This document shows positions 44,898 through 54,641 of a DNA stretch of 64,000 bases, piece after piece. The notes below the pieces were generated by a model. That model searched no databases. It was not told where the DNA came from and worked only from the letters and a program-made list of their open reading frames with translations. Origin of the DNA: Thermosporothrix hazakensis (GTDB lineage: Bacteria > Chloroflexota > Ktedonobacteria > Ktedonobacterales > Ktedonobacteraceae). The position numbers and the translations under genes were made by a program. Location of the stretch: positions 577,867 through 641,866 of the forward strand of contig NZ_QKUF01000001.1 in assembly GCF_003253565.1 (NCBI RefSeq), given 5' to 3'. Numbering within the stretch: the stretch's first letter is position 1; the number at the start of each line of letters is the position of its first letter.

Positions 44898-45992
44898 ATG
44901 AACGATATGAACCGGCAGGAATTACCATCCTACCTGCAAACAGAAGCTCCCAGCCGCCGGAACCCGTTACAATGGTGGTTTCGCATCTCATGCATACCGG
45001 AGCCAGCTCCAACCGCGCCTTTAATCCAGCGTGAAAAGTTTCGCCGGGCCCGGTTGGCAAGTATCATTCTGCTCTTGCTTCAAGTCTATGCCATTACCTC
45101 GCTGCCCGCAGGCTTTTTCGGCACCAACAAAATGCTTGCCTTCTTTCTGTTTGGCGCGATTGCTGCAAACACGATCGCGATGATCTGTAATCGGCACGGG
45201 TATATCACAGCTGCCGGCCTGTTGATTGTAGGCAACGTGATGTTTACCACAACCAGCAATATTCTGACAACACCAGGAGGACTGAGCCTTTCCACCCTGC
45301 CCTTATTCGATCTTCAGGTGATCTATCTGGTGCTTTGCGCCTCGATTCTGCCCGCCTATTACGTCTTTATTTTCGCCGGGCTCAGCAGCGCCTTCACGAT
45401 CCTGGGCATTCTCTTTCTACCCCATCAGCCAGACCTTGCCGCCGCGCTGCCCATCGCGGGCGTTGGCCTGATCTCCTTGCCTATCGCGATTCAGCTTGTG
45501 GTTGCCTTCCTGGCATTTCTCTGGGTACGCAGTGCCACGCAAGCCATTGCACGCGCTGACCGCGCGGAACAGATAGCCCTGCTCGAACGCGATATCGCCG
45601 AGTCACGTCAGCAGATTGCAGAACAGAAGGAGCGCCTTGAGGCCGCCATTCAGGAGATCTCACAGGCATTGTTACATGCCAACACAGGCCGGGGTTTCAC
45701 GAAGATTTCGACCCAGAGTAACCCGCTCTGGAACATCATTGGCCCCATCAATAACATGATTGCCCGCATGGAGCGCTCACGCCAGCTTGAGTACGAGTAT
45801 CAGCAATTAATCACCGAACTGGAAGGTCTGCTCAAGGCGCTACGGCAAGCCCGAACCCACCATCACCTGATTCAATTCCCGGTCGGAAAGGGCAATACCC
45901 GGCTGCACGTCCTCTACAAAGAGATCGCACAGCTCCAGCGCGATATGCTGCAACCCAAACAAGCACCATTCCCACTCATTCCTGATAACTAA
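44898..45992 (+). CDS. Six-helix membrane protein with cytoplasmic coiled coil
   Basis: 364 residues. A Pro-rich N-terminus, then about six membrane helices between residues 50 and 220. Next comes a coiled coil at about 225-265 (ERDIAESRQQIAEQKERLEA) and a helical tail of about 100 residues (MIARMERSRQLEYEYQQLI, GNTRLHVLYKEIAQLQRDML). It looks like the sensor half of a membrane signalling protein without a kinase or cyclase output. No domain is recognised with confidence. It lies between the DUF4388-like gene and the reductase gene, 13 bases before the latter. Confidence 0.7.
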   Translation: MNDMNRQELPSYLQTEAPSRRNPLQWWFRISCIPEPAPTAPLIQREKFRRARLASIILLLLQVYAITSLPAGFFGTNKMLAFFLFGAIAANTIAMICNRHGYITAAGLLIVGNVMFTTTSNILTTPGGLSLSTLPLFDLQVIYLVLCASILPAYYVFIFAGLSSAFTILGILFLPHQPDLAAALPIAGVGLISLPIAIQLVVAFLAFLWVRSATQAIARADRAEQIALLERDIAESRQQIAEQKERLEAAIQEISQALLHANTGRGFTKISTQSNPLWNIIGPINNMIARMERSRQLEYEYQQLITELEGLLKALRQARTHHHLIQFPVGKGNTRLHVLYKEIAQLQRDMLQPKQAPFPLIPDN

Positions 45993-46005
45993 TAAGGAGC
46001 TGCTC

Positions 46006-46839
46006 ATGTCTTCCATTCTTATCACAGGAGCAACTGGTACCATTGGCTCACTGGTAATCCACTACTTGATGCAAACAGGAGTTCCCTTCCGCTTCGCGAC
46101 CCGTCATGTACCACGCGAAGATTCACGAGCCGTCTATCTGGATTACACAAAACCCGAAACAGCCGCGCAGGCCCTTGCAGGCATTGAGAAGGTGCTTCTG
46201 ATACGGCCTCCCGAGCTTGCCGATACGCAAACCTTTCTACTCCCCTTCGTTCAAACAGCGAAACAGCAGGGAGTTCAGCATATCGTCTTCCTCTCGGCAA
46301 TGGGTGTTGAACACGTTCCTTTCGCGCCTCCTGCCCGCGTCGAGCAGTATATTCGAGATGAGGGAATTGCCTGTACCGCGCTACGGCCAAGCTTCTTTAT
46401 GCAGAACTTGCTGACCGAACATCTTGATGAGATTCGTAAGGATAACACTCTCTTCATACCAGCCGGTACTTCACGCACCAGCCTGATCGATGCCCGTGAT
46501 ATCGCTCAGATCGCCGTACTTAGCCTGCTGAACGACCAGCACCGCGATCAGGCCTATACCTTAACCGGAGGCGAGGTCCTGAACTATATCGAGGTCGCAC
46601 AGATCATGAGCGAGGAACTGGGCCGCACCATTACTTATGCTAACCCATCTGAGGAGGAATTCAGAGCACATCTTGAGGCAAAGGGCATGCCCACCCCATA
46701 CATTGAAAACACGCTCGCAGTCTATGGCATCGCCCGGGCAGGCGTCACCGCTGGAGTCACCTCAGATGTCGAAAAGCTCCTCGGACGAGCACCATATACC
46801 ATCCGTGATTTTATTCGCGCATATCGGGAGCAATTCTAG
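46006..46839 (+). CDS. NmrA-like NAD(P)-binding oxidoreductase
   Basis: 277 residues; AAGGAG precedes the ATG. Rossmann motif ITGATGTIGSLVIHYL at the N-terminus (GxxGxxG), then VLLIRPPELADTQT, HIVFLSAMGVEHV and ALRPSFFMQNLL. It matches the atypical short-chain dehydrogenases of the NmrA/azoreductase-like group (QOR2-like). The substrate is unknown; likely a quinone or NAD(P)H sensor or reductase. Tightly linked to the membrane protein before it. Confidence 0.85.
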   Translation: MSSILITGATGTIGSLVIHYLMQTGVPFRFATRHVPREDSRAVYLDYTKPETAAQALAGIEKVLLIRPPELADTQTFLLPFVQTAKQQGVQHIVFLSAMGVEHVPFAPPARVEQYIRDEGIACTALRPSFFMQNLLTEHLDEIRKDNTLFIPAGTSRTSLIDARDIAQIAVLSLLNDQHRDQAYTLTGGEVLNYIEVAQIMSEELGRTITYANPSEEEFRAHLEAKGMPTPYIENTLAVYGIARAGVTAGVTSDVEKLLGRAPYTIRDFIRAYREQF

Positions 46840-46914
46840 CACATGGTCCTGTTGAATGCATGGCCACACTCAACAGCATTCATTTTTTATCTCACACACA
46901 TGAAAGGAACCTGT

Positions 46915-48204
46915 ATGGCAAACGCCTCAATCATCGAAGATGCTTCTCCAACAGAGGGAGGAAAGAAGCGGGTAAGCCTCGGCTTCCAACTCTTTCTCTC
47001 GCTGGCCAACATCGTTATCTGGCTCGCCATTATCCCTATTCAGCAACTCTTGCTTCCCTCGCAGATCGCGCAGATTGATGCTGCGAACAAAGAAGCCGGG
47101 CTCTCACTGATCCTCTTTGCGACCGGTATTACCGGTGTAATCGCACAGCCTATTATCGGTGCGATCAGCGACCGCACAACTTTCCGCCTCGGGCCTCGCC
47201 GAACGTGGCTGGCTATTGGCGTGGTCATTGTGAGCTTGCTGCTGGTGCTGCAATCCTTCGCCACCAGTATTGCGGTACTGGCAATCGAAGTTGCCGTCTA
47301 CGGCTTTGCAATGGATATGCTGCTCGCCCCAATCCTGACCATCATTCCGGATCGTATCCCGGTCAGCCAGCGCGCGACGGTTTCGGCCTTCGTGGGACTG
47401 GCGCAGCCGGTTGGTATCGTTATCGGCAGTATTTTGATTGCTCAGGTTATTCGCTCCGTGCAGGGCTCATACTATGCGATTGCCGGCCTACTCTTTGTCG
47501 TGATCGCGCTCTTTGTCCTCCTTGATAGGGAGAAGCCCCTGAGCAAAGAGGAGCTTCCGCCGTTCTCGCTCAAAACCTTCCTGAGCACCTTCTTCAGCCC
47601 ATTGAGGACCGCAGACTTTGTGTTCACATGGTGCGGGCGCTTCCTGGCAACGCTGTCACAGATCATTCTGGTGACGTTCATGCTCTATTATTTGAAAGAC
47701 ATCATCCACTATGAGAAGCTTTTCCCCGGGCAGGCATCAGAGCAGGGCGTGGCAATGTTCCAGGTCATTAATACAGTCAGCGTAGTAATTTCGACAATCA
47801 TCACGGGCTTTCTGTCAGACAAGGTACAGCGCCGCAAGCCATTTGTGATTGCAGCCGGACTTATTATGACCGTCGCACTGGCACTTATCGCGCTTATCCC
47901 AACCTGGACAATGGTTCTGGTGGTCGCTGTGCTCTTCGGGATCGGCTTTGGTATCTTCCTTTCCTCAGATATCGCACTTGCGACACAGGTGCTTCCCGAG
48001 GGACAGGATGTGCAGAAGGGGCAAAATCTTGGTAAGGATCTCGGCCTGATCTCGGTCGCGAACGTATTGCCTCAGGTGCTGGTGCCGCTGTTCTCCTTCC
48101 TGGCATTCAGCGTCTTCCATAGCTACACTGCGTTGTTCATCATGGCTGCCGTTGCTGCCGTGCTAAGCGCAGTCTTCATCATCCCGATTAAAAAGGTACG
48201 TTAA
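46915..48204 (+). CDS. MFS transporter (SLC45-like)
   Basis: 429 residues from the ATG at 46915 (AAAGGA upstream); the longer frame from 46843 is rejected. About 12 membrane helices. The motif after helix 2 is GAISDRTTFRLGPRRTWLAIG, and RKPFVIAAG follows helix 8, as in MFS sugar transporters of the SLC45/GPH-like group. The substrate is unknown, perhaps a sugar. It is followed by a strong hairpin. Confidence 0.85.
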   Translation: MANASIIEDASPTEGGKKRVSLGFQLFLSLANIVIWLAIIPIQQLLLPSQIAQIDAANKEAGLSLILFATGITGVIAQPIIGAISDRTTFRLGPRRTWLAIGVVIVSLLLVLQSFATSIAVLAIEVAVYGFAMDMLLAPILTIIPDRIPVSQRATVSAFVGLAQPVGIVIGSILIAQVIRSVQGSYYAIAGLLFVVIALFVLLDREKPLSKEELPPFSLKTFLSTFFSPLRTADFVFTWCGRFLATLSQIILVTFMLYYLKDIIHYEKLFPGQASEQGVAMFQVINTVSVVISTIITGFLSDKVQRRKPFVIAAGLIMTVALALIALIPTWTMVLVVAVLFGIGFGIFLSSDIALATQVLPEGQDVQKGQNLGKDLGLISVANVLPQVLVPLFSFLAFSVFHSYTALFIMAAVAAVLSAVFIIPIKKVR

Positions 48205-48219
48205 TACAGAGCAGCACAA

Positions 48220-48257
48220 GGCCGAAAGGGAGTTCCCTCCTTTTCGGCCATTACTTT
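48220..48257 (+). terminator. Terminator after the MFS gene
   Basis: A 13-bp stem (48220-48232 with 48237-48249, one G.T, loop TTCC), followed by ATTACTTTT. Confidence 0.8.
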
Positions 48258-48325
48258 TCCTCCTTCCCTGCGTATATGTTGATAGTTGAGAAAGCGTCCA
48301 GAGAAAGAAAGGGAAGGCGTACAGC

Positions 48326-49963
48326 ATGCCAGCTATCAACGCATCGATTCAAGAAGTGACCGTCTACAACGATCGAGCCCTGATTACGCGACGGGGGACC
48401 ATCCATCTCCCCGCAGGAGAACATGAAGTCGAGGTACAGAACTTGCCTCAGCACACCATCCAACGCGAATCACTCCGCGCCGCCGGAACAGGCCCGGAGG
48501 GTACTCGCATCCTCAATGTCGAGCTTCAAACCCAGTTCTATAGTCGCGCCCCTGAAGAAGACTTAACCCGTCTGGATCAGGAAATAGAGGAGCTCGAACA
48601 ACAACAGCGCCTGCTTGAGGCCCAACAGGGCGCCCTCCAGGATCGCCAGCAGTGGTTGCGAGCGCTTGGAGAAGAGTCGAAAGAGTTCGCACACGGCCTC
48701 TCGCGTGGCACCATGCGCCCTCAGGATTGCACCGACTTCTTTCGCTTCGCAGCACAACAAGCGCTGGACGATGCCAGAGCTTCCCTTGACCTGCACCTTC
48801 AGCTACAGAAGCTCCTGCAAGATATTGACGCCAGGAAACGCGAGCGTCAGCAGAAACAGGGGAACCAGAGCCCTGATAGACTGACAGCCCGTGTCACCAT
48901 TGAGCTTCCAACAGAGGGCGACTTTACCCTTGAACTCTCCTATCTGGTAACAGGCGCTTCATGGGAACCTCGCTACGACGTTCGGGTTGCGACAAGCGCA
49001 GAACAGGAGACAACAGGTGACGTTGAGCTAACCTATAACGGCATGGTCACGCAGCAAACCGGAGAAACCTGGAATGAGGTTCGGATCTCGCTCTCCACTG
49101 CCCGCCCTAGCCTGGCCGCGGTTCTCCCCGAGTTACGCCCCTGGTATCTGAAAGAGCACACGCCCCCGGTTCCCTTCGCTCGGGCAGCACAACCAGCTAT
49201 GCGCTACAGTATGTTGTCAGCAAGCAAGATAGCCGAGAGTAGCGATATGCCCGCAGGAGCTCCACCACTGCCACCCGAGCCCGCAGCTGCGCCCGCCAGT
49301 ATCAGTACAGCGGAGATCGAAAGCAGCGGGGCCGCCACGGTTTTTCATATTGGGCATTCAGTCGATATCCCCTCTGATGGTTCGCCCCATAAAACAACCA
49401 TCGTCATCGATAAATACCCCTGTGAGTTCGACTATGTCTGCGCCCCCGCACTGGAGAAGGTCGCCCATCTGCGCGGCACCATCACCAATACAAGTGCCTC
49501 GCCGCTGCTCGCGGGACAGGCCAGCATCTTTCTTGACGGAAACTACGTCGGTACCACGGAAATCAAGCTGACCGCACCAGGCGAACAGTTTCGCGTCTTC
49601 CTGGGTCTGGATGAGCGTCTGAAAGTTGAGCGCAAGCTGACCGAAGCCAACGTTGAAAAAGGGAACCTGCTTCAGGGCGATATCCGCCGCCTGACCTATG
49701 GCTACCAGATTACAGTGCAGAACTACGCATCGACAACCCGCAATATAGTGGTCTGCGATCGGCTTCCCGTACCACAACACGAGCGCATCAAGGTTCGCGT
49801 CACGCAATTACAGCCACCTCCAGTAGAGCGCACTAAATTGGAATTGCTTACCTGGAAAAAGGCGCTTGCCACAGACGAGAAATACACCATTGATTACCGC
49901 TTTGTGGTTGAACACCCCCGCGACCTTCGCGTTGTCGGACTGGTACCTGTCGAGCAAGAATAA
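48326..49963 (+). CDS. DUF4139/DUF4140 protein (MuiA family)
   Basis: 545 residues, no signal peptide. DUF4140 domain at the N-terminus (VTVYNDRALITRRGTIHLPAG), then a coiled coil at about 80-190, then the beta-rich DUF4139 domain (YLVTGASWEPRYDVRV, GEVRIS-like strand ending WNEVRISLSTARP). This arrangement defines the mucoidy inhibitor MuiA family; biochemical function is unknown. A Pro/Ala-rich insert near 300-325 interrupts the domain. AAGGG lies upstream. Confidence 0.9.
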   Translation: MPAINASIQEVTVYNDRALITRRGTIHLPAGEHEVEVQNLPQHTIQRESLRAAGTGPEGTRILNVELQTQFYSRAPEEDLTRLDQEIEELEQQQRLLEAQQGALQDRQQWLRALGEESKEFAHGLSRGTMRPQDCTDFFRFAAQQALDDARASLDLHLQLQKLLQDIDARKRERQQKQGNQSPDRLTARVTIELPTEGDFTLELSYLVTGASWEPRYDVRVATSAEQETTGDVELTYNGMVTQQTGETWNEVRISLSTARPSLAAVLPELRPWYLKEHTPPVPFARAAQPAMRYSMLSASKIAESSDMPAGAPPLPPEPAAAPASISTAEIESSGAATVFHIGHSVDIPSDGSPHKTTIVIDKYPCEFDYVCAPALEKVAHLRGTITNTSASPLLAGQASIFLDGNYVGTTEIKLTAPGEQFRVFLGLDERLKVERKLTEANVEKGNLLQGDIRRLTYGYQITVQNYASTTRNIVVCDRLPVPQHERIKVRVTQLQPPPVERTKLELLTWKKALATDEKYTIDYRFVVEHPRDLRVVGLVPVEQE

Positions 49964-49975
49964 TAATCAGAGCAG

Positions 49976-50007
49976 AAAAAAGGGAGCCGCTCTCCTCAGT
50001 GGCTCCC
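49976..50007 (-). terminator. Terminator of the homoserine dehydrogenase gene, overlapping its stop codon
   Basis: On the minus strand GGGAGCC/GGCTCCC (50007-50001 with 49988-49982) with a 12-base loop, followed by six T residues. The 5' arm covers the last codons of the gene. Confidence 0.85.
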
Positions 50008-51036
50008 TACTTCCTCACCAGAAATAGCACGAATCATATCGGCCATCACATCATAAGCCGTGGCATCCGGACCTGCTCGCTCCTCTTCGGGCAGATGCAG
50101 GGTAATCATCAAGCCTGGCACAAGATCGGTCTCCAGGTGCACCAGCATCGAGGCAGGACTGACAGCAGCAAGCGGATCATCGCTGTTGAGCTGCTCGGGG
50201 CGGACACTGGCAACAATGGCAGAAGGCGTACGCTCCAACTGTGCAACCAGCTTATAGGGCTTGCCTGCTGCCTTCGCCGTCTTCACCTGCTCCGGGGTCA
50301 GGTTGCGAATGCCCTCGCGCTGGACCTCATCAATACGTAAGGGAACATTCATCAACACAGTCGCAATCGCGCACACTTTGACCGCAGCATCCCAACCATC
50401 AACATCGAGCGATGGATCTGTTTCGGCGATACCGAGTTTTTGTGCCTGGCGCAGCGCTTCATCAAAGCTTCTGCCCTGCTCCATCTCGGCAATAATCACA
50501 TTGGCGGTCGAGTTTAACAGGCCCCGAAAACGCGTTACGCTGGTTGCCGGAAGCGTGTACTGATAAAGCGAAAAGAGCGGGGCCCCGGCCATCACCGTGC
50601 CCTCAAAGAGAAACTTCTTTCCCTTCTTCTTTGCCAGATCCCGCAGCTCCTGATACGCGTGAACAATCGGTCCTTTGTTCGCGGTAATCACATGCGCCCC
50701 GTGTTCCAGTCCGGAGCGAATATAGTCAATGGCCGGTTGTCCGCTGTGGGGGTTGGTCGAGCTGAGCTCAAAAAGCACATTAGCCTGTGCAGCCTCTAGC
50801 CACTGCTCCACATTCTGCAATGCATGAGGCGGAGAGGGAAGCTGTCCCGCGAGCAGAGCGTCTGCATCTAATCCTGCGGGGTCAGCAAGCCAGCCCATAC
50901 GACGGGTCGCGACGCCAGTTAAGCGCCACTCAATACCATAGCGGTCACGCAATTCCTCTCTTTTCAGCAAGAGATGCCGCACCAGCGCCTTTCCAACATG
51001 ACCAAATCCAATAAGAGCAAGATTGTATACCTTCAT
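49996..51036 (-). CDS. hom: Homoserine dehydrogenase (no ACT domain)
   Basis: 346 residues from the ATG at 51036 (GAGGG upstream); the frame remains open for another 72 codons upstream but without similarity. NAD(P)-binding motif LIGFGHVGKAL at the N-terminus. Catalytic region VITANKGPIV, then FEGTVMAGAPLF and GLLNSTANVIIAEM, and LDVDGWDAAVKV with the catalytic Lys (AAVKV). The C-terminal ACT regulatory domain of long enzymes is absent, so feedback inhibition by threonine is less likely. Reduces aspartate semialdehyde to homoserine for methionine and threonine synthesis; metH lies 8 kb away but in another unit. Confidence 0.93.
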   Translation of the reverse strand: MKVYNLALIGFGHVGKALVRHLLLKREELRDRYGIEWRLTGVATRRMGWLADPAGLDADALLAGQLPSPPHALQNVEQWLEAAQANVLFELSSTNPHSGQPAIDYIRSGLEHGAHVITANKGPIVHAYQELRDLAKKKGKKFLFEGTVMAGAPLFSLYQYTLPATSVTRFRGLLNSTANVIIAEMEQGRSFDEALRQAQKLGIAETDPSLDVDGWDAAVKVCAIATVLMNVPLRIDEVQREGIRNLTPEQVKTAKAAGKPYKLVAQLERTPSAIVASVRPEQLNSDDPLAAVSPASMLVHLETDLVPGLMITLHLPEEERAGPDATAYDVMADMIRAISGEEVGSH

Positions 51037-51304
51037 TCGTAACGCCCTCATCCGTCTTCTAAAGAATAGTTCCATACTACCACAAACAGGCATTCGCAGG
51101 CACATTTCTAGCAGGCAGATAGGCATTTGTGCCTCTTTGCCTTCTCGATTTTCAAGAATGCGAAAGAATACCTTGTGCAGTGGCGCTTCTGCTGGTATGC
51201 TTCTCTGTACTATTTCAAAGTATGACTGCGAATAGCAGCTTGACAGACTCAACCAGAGCCCCCTACAATGCGAGATGCATAACGATAGGGCAAAGGAGAT
51301 GCAT

Positions 51305-53329
51305 ATGACAGTTCCGGCAGCAGGACAGCAGTTCGGAAACTATCGTGTTATCAGACTTCTAGGCATGGGAGGTTCCGCCGAGGTCTATCTAGCAGAACAT
51401 ATCTATCTCAACACGCAAGCAGCGATCAAAGTGTTGCGCACGCGACTTGGACAGGCCGAAGAAGACAACTTTTTGCGAGAGGCCCGTACGATTGCCCGCT
51501 TACTGCATCCCAATATTATTCGCGTGCTGGACTTTGGTATGCAGGACTCTCTCCCCTTTCTGGTTATGGATTATGCCCCGAACGGAAGCCTGCGTGACAG
51601 ACACCCACACGGCACCCAGGTGCCTCTGGCAACAATCAATAGCTACGTCCAGCAGGTGGCCTCGGCACTGCAATATGCGCATGATCAGAAACTGGTGCAC
51701 CGCGATATCAAACCAGAAAATATGCTGATTGGACGCCACGACGAAGTATTACTGGGCGACTTCGGCATCTCGTTGATCGCACAAACCTCGCAAGTTCAAA
51801 AGACACAGGAAGTCGCTGGCACGATTCCCTATATGGCTCCGGAACAGATTCAGGGCAAACCGCGTCCCGCCAGCGATCAATATGCCCTGGCGGTTGTCGT
51901 CTATGAATGGCTTACCGGTACACGCCCTTTTCGTGGCTCTTTCACCGAGTTGTATGGACAGCACCTGTTCACGCCACCACCACCACTCCGCGAGAAACGT
52001 CCTGATATCTCGCCCGATATCGAGAGCGTGGTCATGACCGCGCTGGCAAAAGATCCCCATCAACGTTTTGCAAGCATTCGTGCCTTTGCCACCGCGCTCT
52101 CTCAAGCGATCCAGCAGACACATCAGACCACCACCGAAGGAGTGTCCAGTAGCGAACACAGCAGCAATCAGATCTATGTGACCGTAACACAACCACAGAC
52201 CGAACAACATATCGCAGCCGCGCAAACCGTGCAGCAAACGCCTCCAATTATACAATCTCCGACACCCTCCAAACGAGGTCCACGTCTCAGCCGCCGCGCC
52301 GCCCTCATCGGGATCGCCAGTGGCGCGGGTCTCCTTGCCATTGGTGGAGGCACCCTATTTGTGTTGACACGTCCAACGCCCCTGCCACCACGGGGCACGA
52401 TTATGCAGACCTATTTACGCCACGCACAGGACGTGCTGGCACTCTCCTGGCATGACAACACGATTGCCTCCGCCGCCGCTGACGACACCGTTCAGGTCTG
52501 GGATGCAACCACAGGAGAAGCGAAAAGCGTCTATCGTCCATCACCTGAGAAGCACACCACATACTCCAGCGTCAAAGTCCGCTATGCGCTCTGGTCGCCA
52601 GATGGGCAGTATCTGGCAATTGGCGGCTCCGACAATGTTGTGCATATCTGGGACGGCCATTCCGAGAAGGCTACCTACCAATTTACCAAGCACAAAGCCA
52701 GCAGTTTCGGCGCTGGCATCGGGGCGCTGGCCTGGTCCCCTGATAGCCTCTCTATTGCCTCCGGTGCAGATGACAGTGTAATCTATATCTGGGATGCCAA
52801 GACCGGCGCAATCAAAACAACCTATAAAGGGCATATCCCGACCTATGGAAATTCCTCCATTAAGGCTATTGCCTGGTCTCCCGATGGCAAGCTGATTGCC
52901 TCAAGCAGCTCCCTCAACTCCGAAGTCCGGATCTGGGAGCCGGGCGGGAAAGACGTCTTTGAGTATGATGGGCAATCAGGTAGCAAGAACGCAATTCTCT
53001 GGCTCCCTGATGGTGAAAAGCTGATGTCTGCAACCAGCTATGAAGTCAAGCTCTGGGATAGGTTGGCAGGGGCCGAGATTCGCACCTTCGCGGATGAGAA
53101 ACAGCCGAGCATTCATCAGGCCGTCCTCTCCCCGGATGGACGCTATCTGGCAACGGCTCATGATAAAGGACTTGTTCGTGTCTGGGAGGTTGCTACAGGC
53201 AAAAAGATATATGATTATACTTTCCATGATAAAGAGAAAGATGTGATAGCTATTGCCTGGGCAAACGACTCCCGCCGCCTGGCATCCGGTGGGAACGACG
53301 CAAAAGTGATTGTATGGGTTGCCGTATAG
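51305..53329 (+). CDS. Ser/Thr protein kinase with C-terminal WD40 propeller
   Basis: 674 residues from the ATG at 51305, six bases after AAAGGAG. Kinase domain about 10-275 with an intact active site: glycine loop LLGMGGSAEVY, Lys42 in AAIKVL, HRD at 131-133 followed by IKPEN, DFG at 151-153, APE in MAPEQ. A Gln/Thr-rich juxtamembrane region, one membrane helix at about 330-356, then seven WD40 repeats (about 372-674), each ending in Trp-Asp or a near variant (VQVWD, VHIWD, IYIWD, RIWE, KLWD, RVWE, IVWV). The membrane topology would place the propeller outside. Likely a sensor kinase with a ligand-binding propeller. Confidence 0.95.
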   Translation: MTVPAAGQQFGNYRVIRLLGMGGSAEVYLAEHIYLNTQAAIKVLRTRLGQAEEDNFLREARTIARLLHPNIIRVLDFGMQDSLPFLVMDYAPNGSLRDRHPHGTQVPLATINSYVQQVASALQYAHDQKLVHRDIKPENMLIGRHDEVLLGDFGISLIAQTSQVQKTQEVAGTIPYMAPEQIQGKPRPASDQYALAVVVYEWLTGTRPFRGSFTELYGQHLFTPPPPLREKRPDISPDIESVVMTALAKDPHQRFASIRAFATALSQAIQQTHQTTTEGVSSSEHSSNQIYVTVTQPQTEQHIAAAQTVQQTPPIIQSPTPSKRGPRLSRRAALIGIASGAGLLAIGGGTLFVLTRPTPLPPRGTIMQTYLRHAQDVLALSWHDNTIASAAADDTVQVWDATTGEAKSVYRPSPEKHTTYSSVKVRYALWSPDGQYLAIGGSDNVVHIWDGHSEKATYQFTKHKASSFGAGIGALAWSPDSLSIASGADDSVIYIWDAKTGAIKTTYKGHIPTYGNSSIKAIAWSPDGKLIASSSSLNSEVRIWEPGGKDVFEYDGQSGSKNAILWLPDGEKLMSATSYEVKLWDRLAGAEIRTFADEKQPSIHQAVLSPDGRYLATAHDKGLVRVWEVATGKKIYDYTFHDKEKDVIAIAWANDSRRLASGGNDAKVIVWVAV

Positions 53330-53343
53330 AGGCTTAGAAAGGA

Positions 53344-54537
53344 ATGGATACAAAACGCATGCGCTTTGATATCGAACGGGCCAGAAAAGAGACGCCGGGC
53401 TGCACCAACGTTCTGCACCTGAACAATGCAGGCTCCTCGCTCCTCCCACAGCCTGTACTTGATGCGATGATCACTCACCTTCAGCGTGAAGCCGCGATCG
53501 GCGGCTATGAGGCGGCTGATGAGGCCATTGACAAAATAGAACATACATACGACGCACTCGCCACGCTCATCGGTGCGCATCGTGACGAGATCGCTTTGAT
53601 CGAAAACGCTACCCGGGCCTGGGATATGGCGTTCTATTCGATCCCCTTCAAACCCGGCGACCGTATTTTGACCGCGATGGCTGAATATGCCAGTAACTAC
53701 ATTGCCTATCTTCAAGTCGCACAAAAAACCGGGGCTGTCGTTGAAGTAATCCCCAACGATCAATATGGGCAGCTCTCCATTGAGGCACTCCGCAACATGC
53801 TTGATGAGCGCGTCAAACTCATCTCTGTGACACACATGCCAACAAACGGCGGCCTTGTCAATCCAGTAGCCCAGATCGGAAAGATCGCACGCGAGGCCGG
53901 GATCCTCTTTCTGGTTGATGCCTGTCAGACCGTCGGACAGATGCCCATTCAGGTTGATGAGATTGGCTGCGATATCCTGTCAGCAACCGGGCGCAAGTAC
54001 CTGCGCGGCCCCCGAGGCAGCGGTTTCCTCTATGTTCGTCGCTCGGTGCTTGAGCAGCTTGAGCCCCCGATGCTTGATCTCCATGCAGCCACCTGGGTCA
54101 GTAAGGACCGCTATGAGATCCGCCCGGATGTCCGTCGCTTTGAGAACTGGGAAGGCAACTATGCGGCCAAGATCGCGCTTGGTGTCGCGGCTGACTATGC
54201 AATGCAGTGGGATCTCAAGGTTTCGTGGCGACGCATCAAAGACCTTGCCTATCGTTTGCGTTCGCTGCTCAGCCCGATTCCAGGAGTGATCGTACATGAT
54301 CGCGGCATCACTCAGGGCGGTATTGTCACCTTTACCATTGATGGCGTCGCAGCCGAACACATTCAGCGTGAGCTGGCAAAAGAGCGGATCAATGTCTCTA
54401 TTTCTCAGAAGAGCTCCACGCTGCTGGACATGGAAGAACGCCAGCTGGATCAACTGGTGCGCGCCTCCGTTCACTACTACAACACTGAAGAAGAGGTTGA
54501 GCGCTTCAGCGCCTGCATCGAGCGCCTCGTGCAGTAG
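53344..54537 (+). CDS. Class V aminotransferase / cysteine desulfurase-like PLP enzyme
   Basis: 397 residues. Fold type I PLP enzyme: HLNNAGSSLLP near the N-terminus, ENATRAWDMAFY, SVTHMPTNGGLVNP and FLVDACQTVGQ; the PLP lysine is Lys218 in SATGRKYLRG. A desulfurase-type Cys is not obvious near the C-terminus. It resembles EgtE-like or isopenicillin N epimerase-like members; function unknown. It begins 14 bases after the kinase gene and may be cotranscribed. Confidence 0.82.
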   Translation: MDTKRMRFDIERARKETPGCTNVLHLNNAGSSLLPQPVLDAMITHLQREAAIGGYEAADEAIDKIEHTYDALATLIGAHRDEIALIENATRAWDMAFYSIPFKPGDRILTAMAEYASNYIAYLQVAQKTGAVVEVIPNDQYGQLSIEALRNMLDERVKLISVTHMPTNGGLVNPVAQIGKIAREAGILFLVDACQTVGQMPIQVDEIGCDILSATGRKYLRGPRGSGFLYVRRSVLEQLEPPMLDLHAATWVSKDRYEIRPDVRRFENWEGNYAAKIALGVAADYAMQWDLKVSWRRIKDLAYRLRSLLSPIPGVIVHDRGITQGGIVTFTIDGVAAEHIQRELAKERINVSISQKSSTLLDMEERQLDQLVRASVHYYNTEEEVERFSACIERLVQ

Positions 54538-54546
54538 AGCACCCCG

Positions 54547-54569
54547 GGCAGAGGTCAGCCGCCTCTGCC
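54547..54569 (+). terminator. Hairpin after the aminotransferase gene
   Basis: GGCAGAGG (54547-54554) pairs with CCTCTGCC (54562-54569). Only a short T-tract follows, so termination may be partial. Confidence 0.5.
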
Positions 54570-54588
54570 TCCGTTTGGTGCGACCCTG

Positions 54589-54594
54589 TATAAT
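54589..54594 (+). promoter_or_regulatory. Possible -10 element upstream of the 2H-fold gene
   Basis: TATAAT about 48 bases upstream of the ATG at 54642. The -35 hexamer is weak. Confidence 0.45.
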
Positions 54595-54641
54595 TGCTCA
54601 AAAGGTAGAAATATATAGATCTACTGACCGAGGCAGAGATT

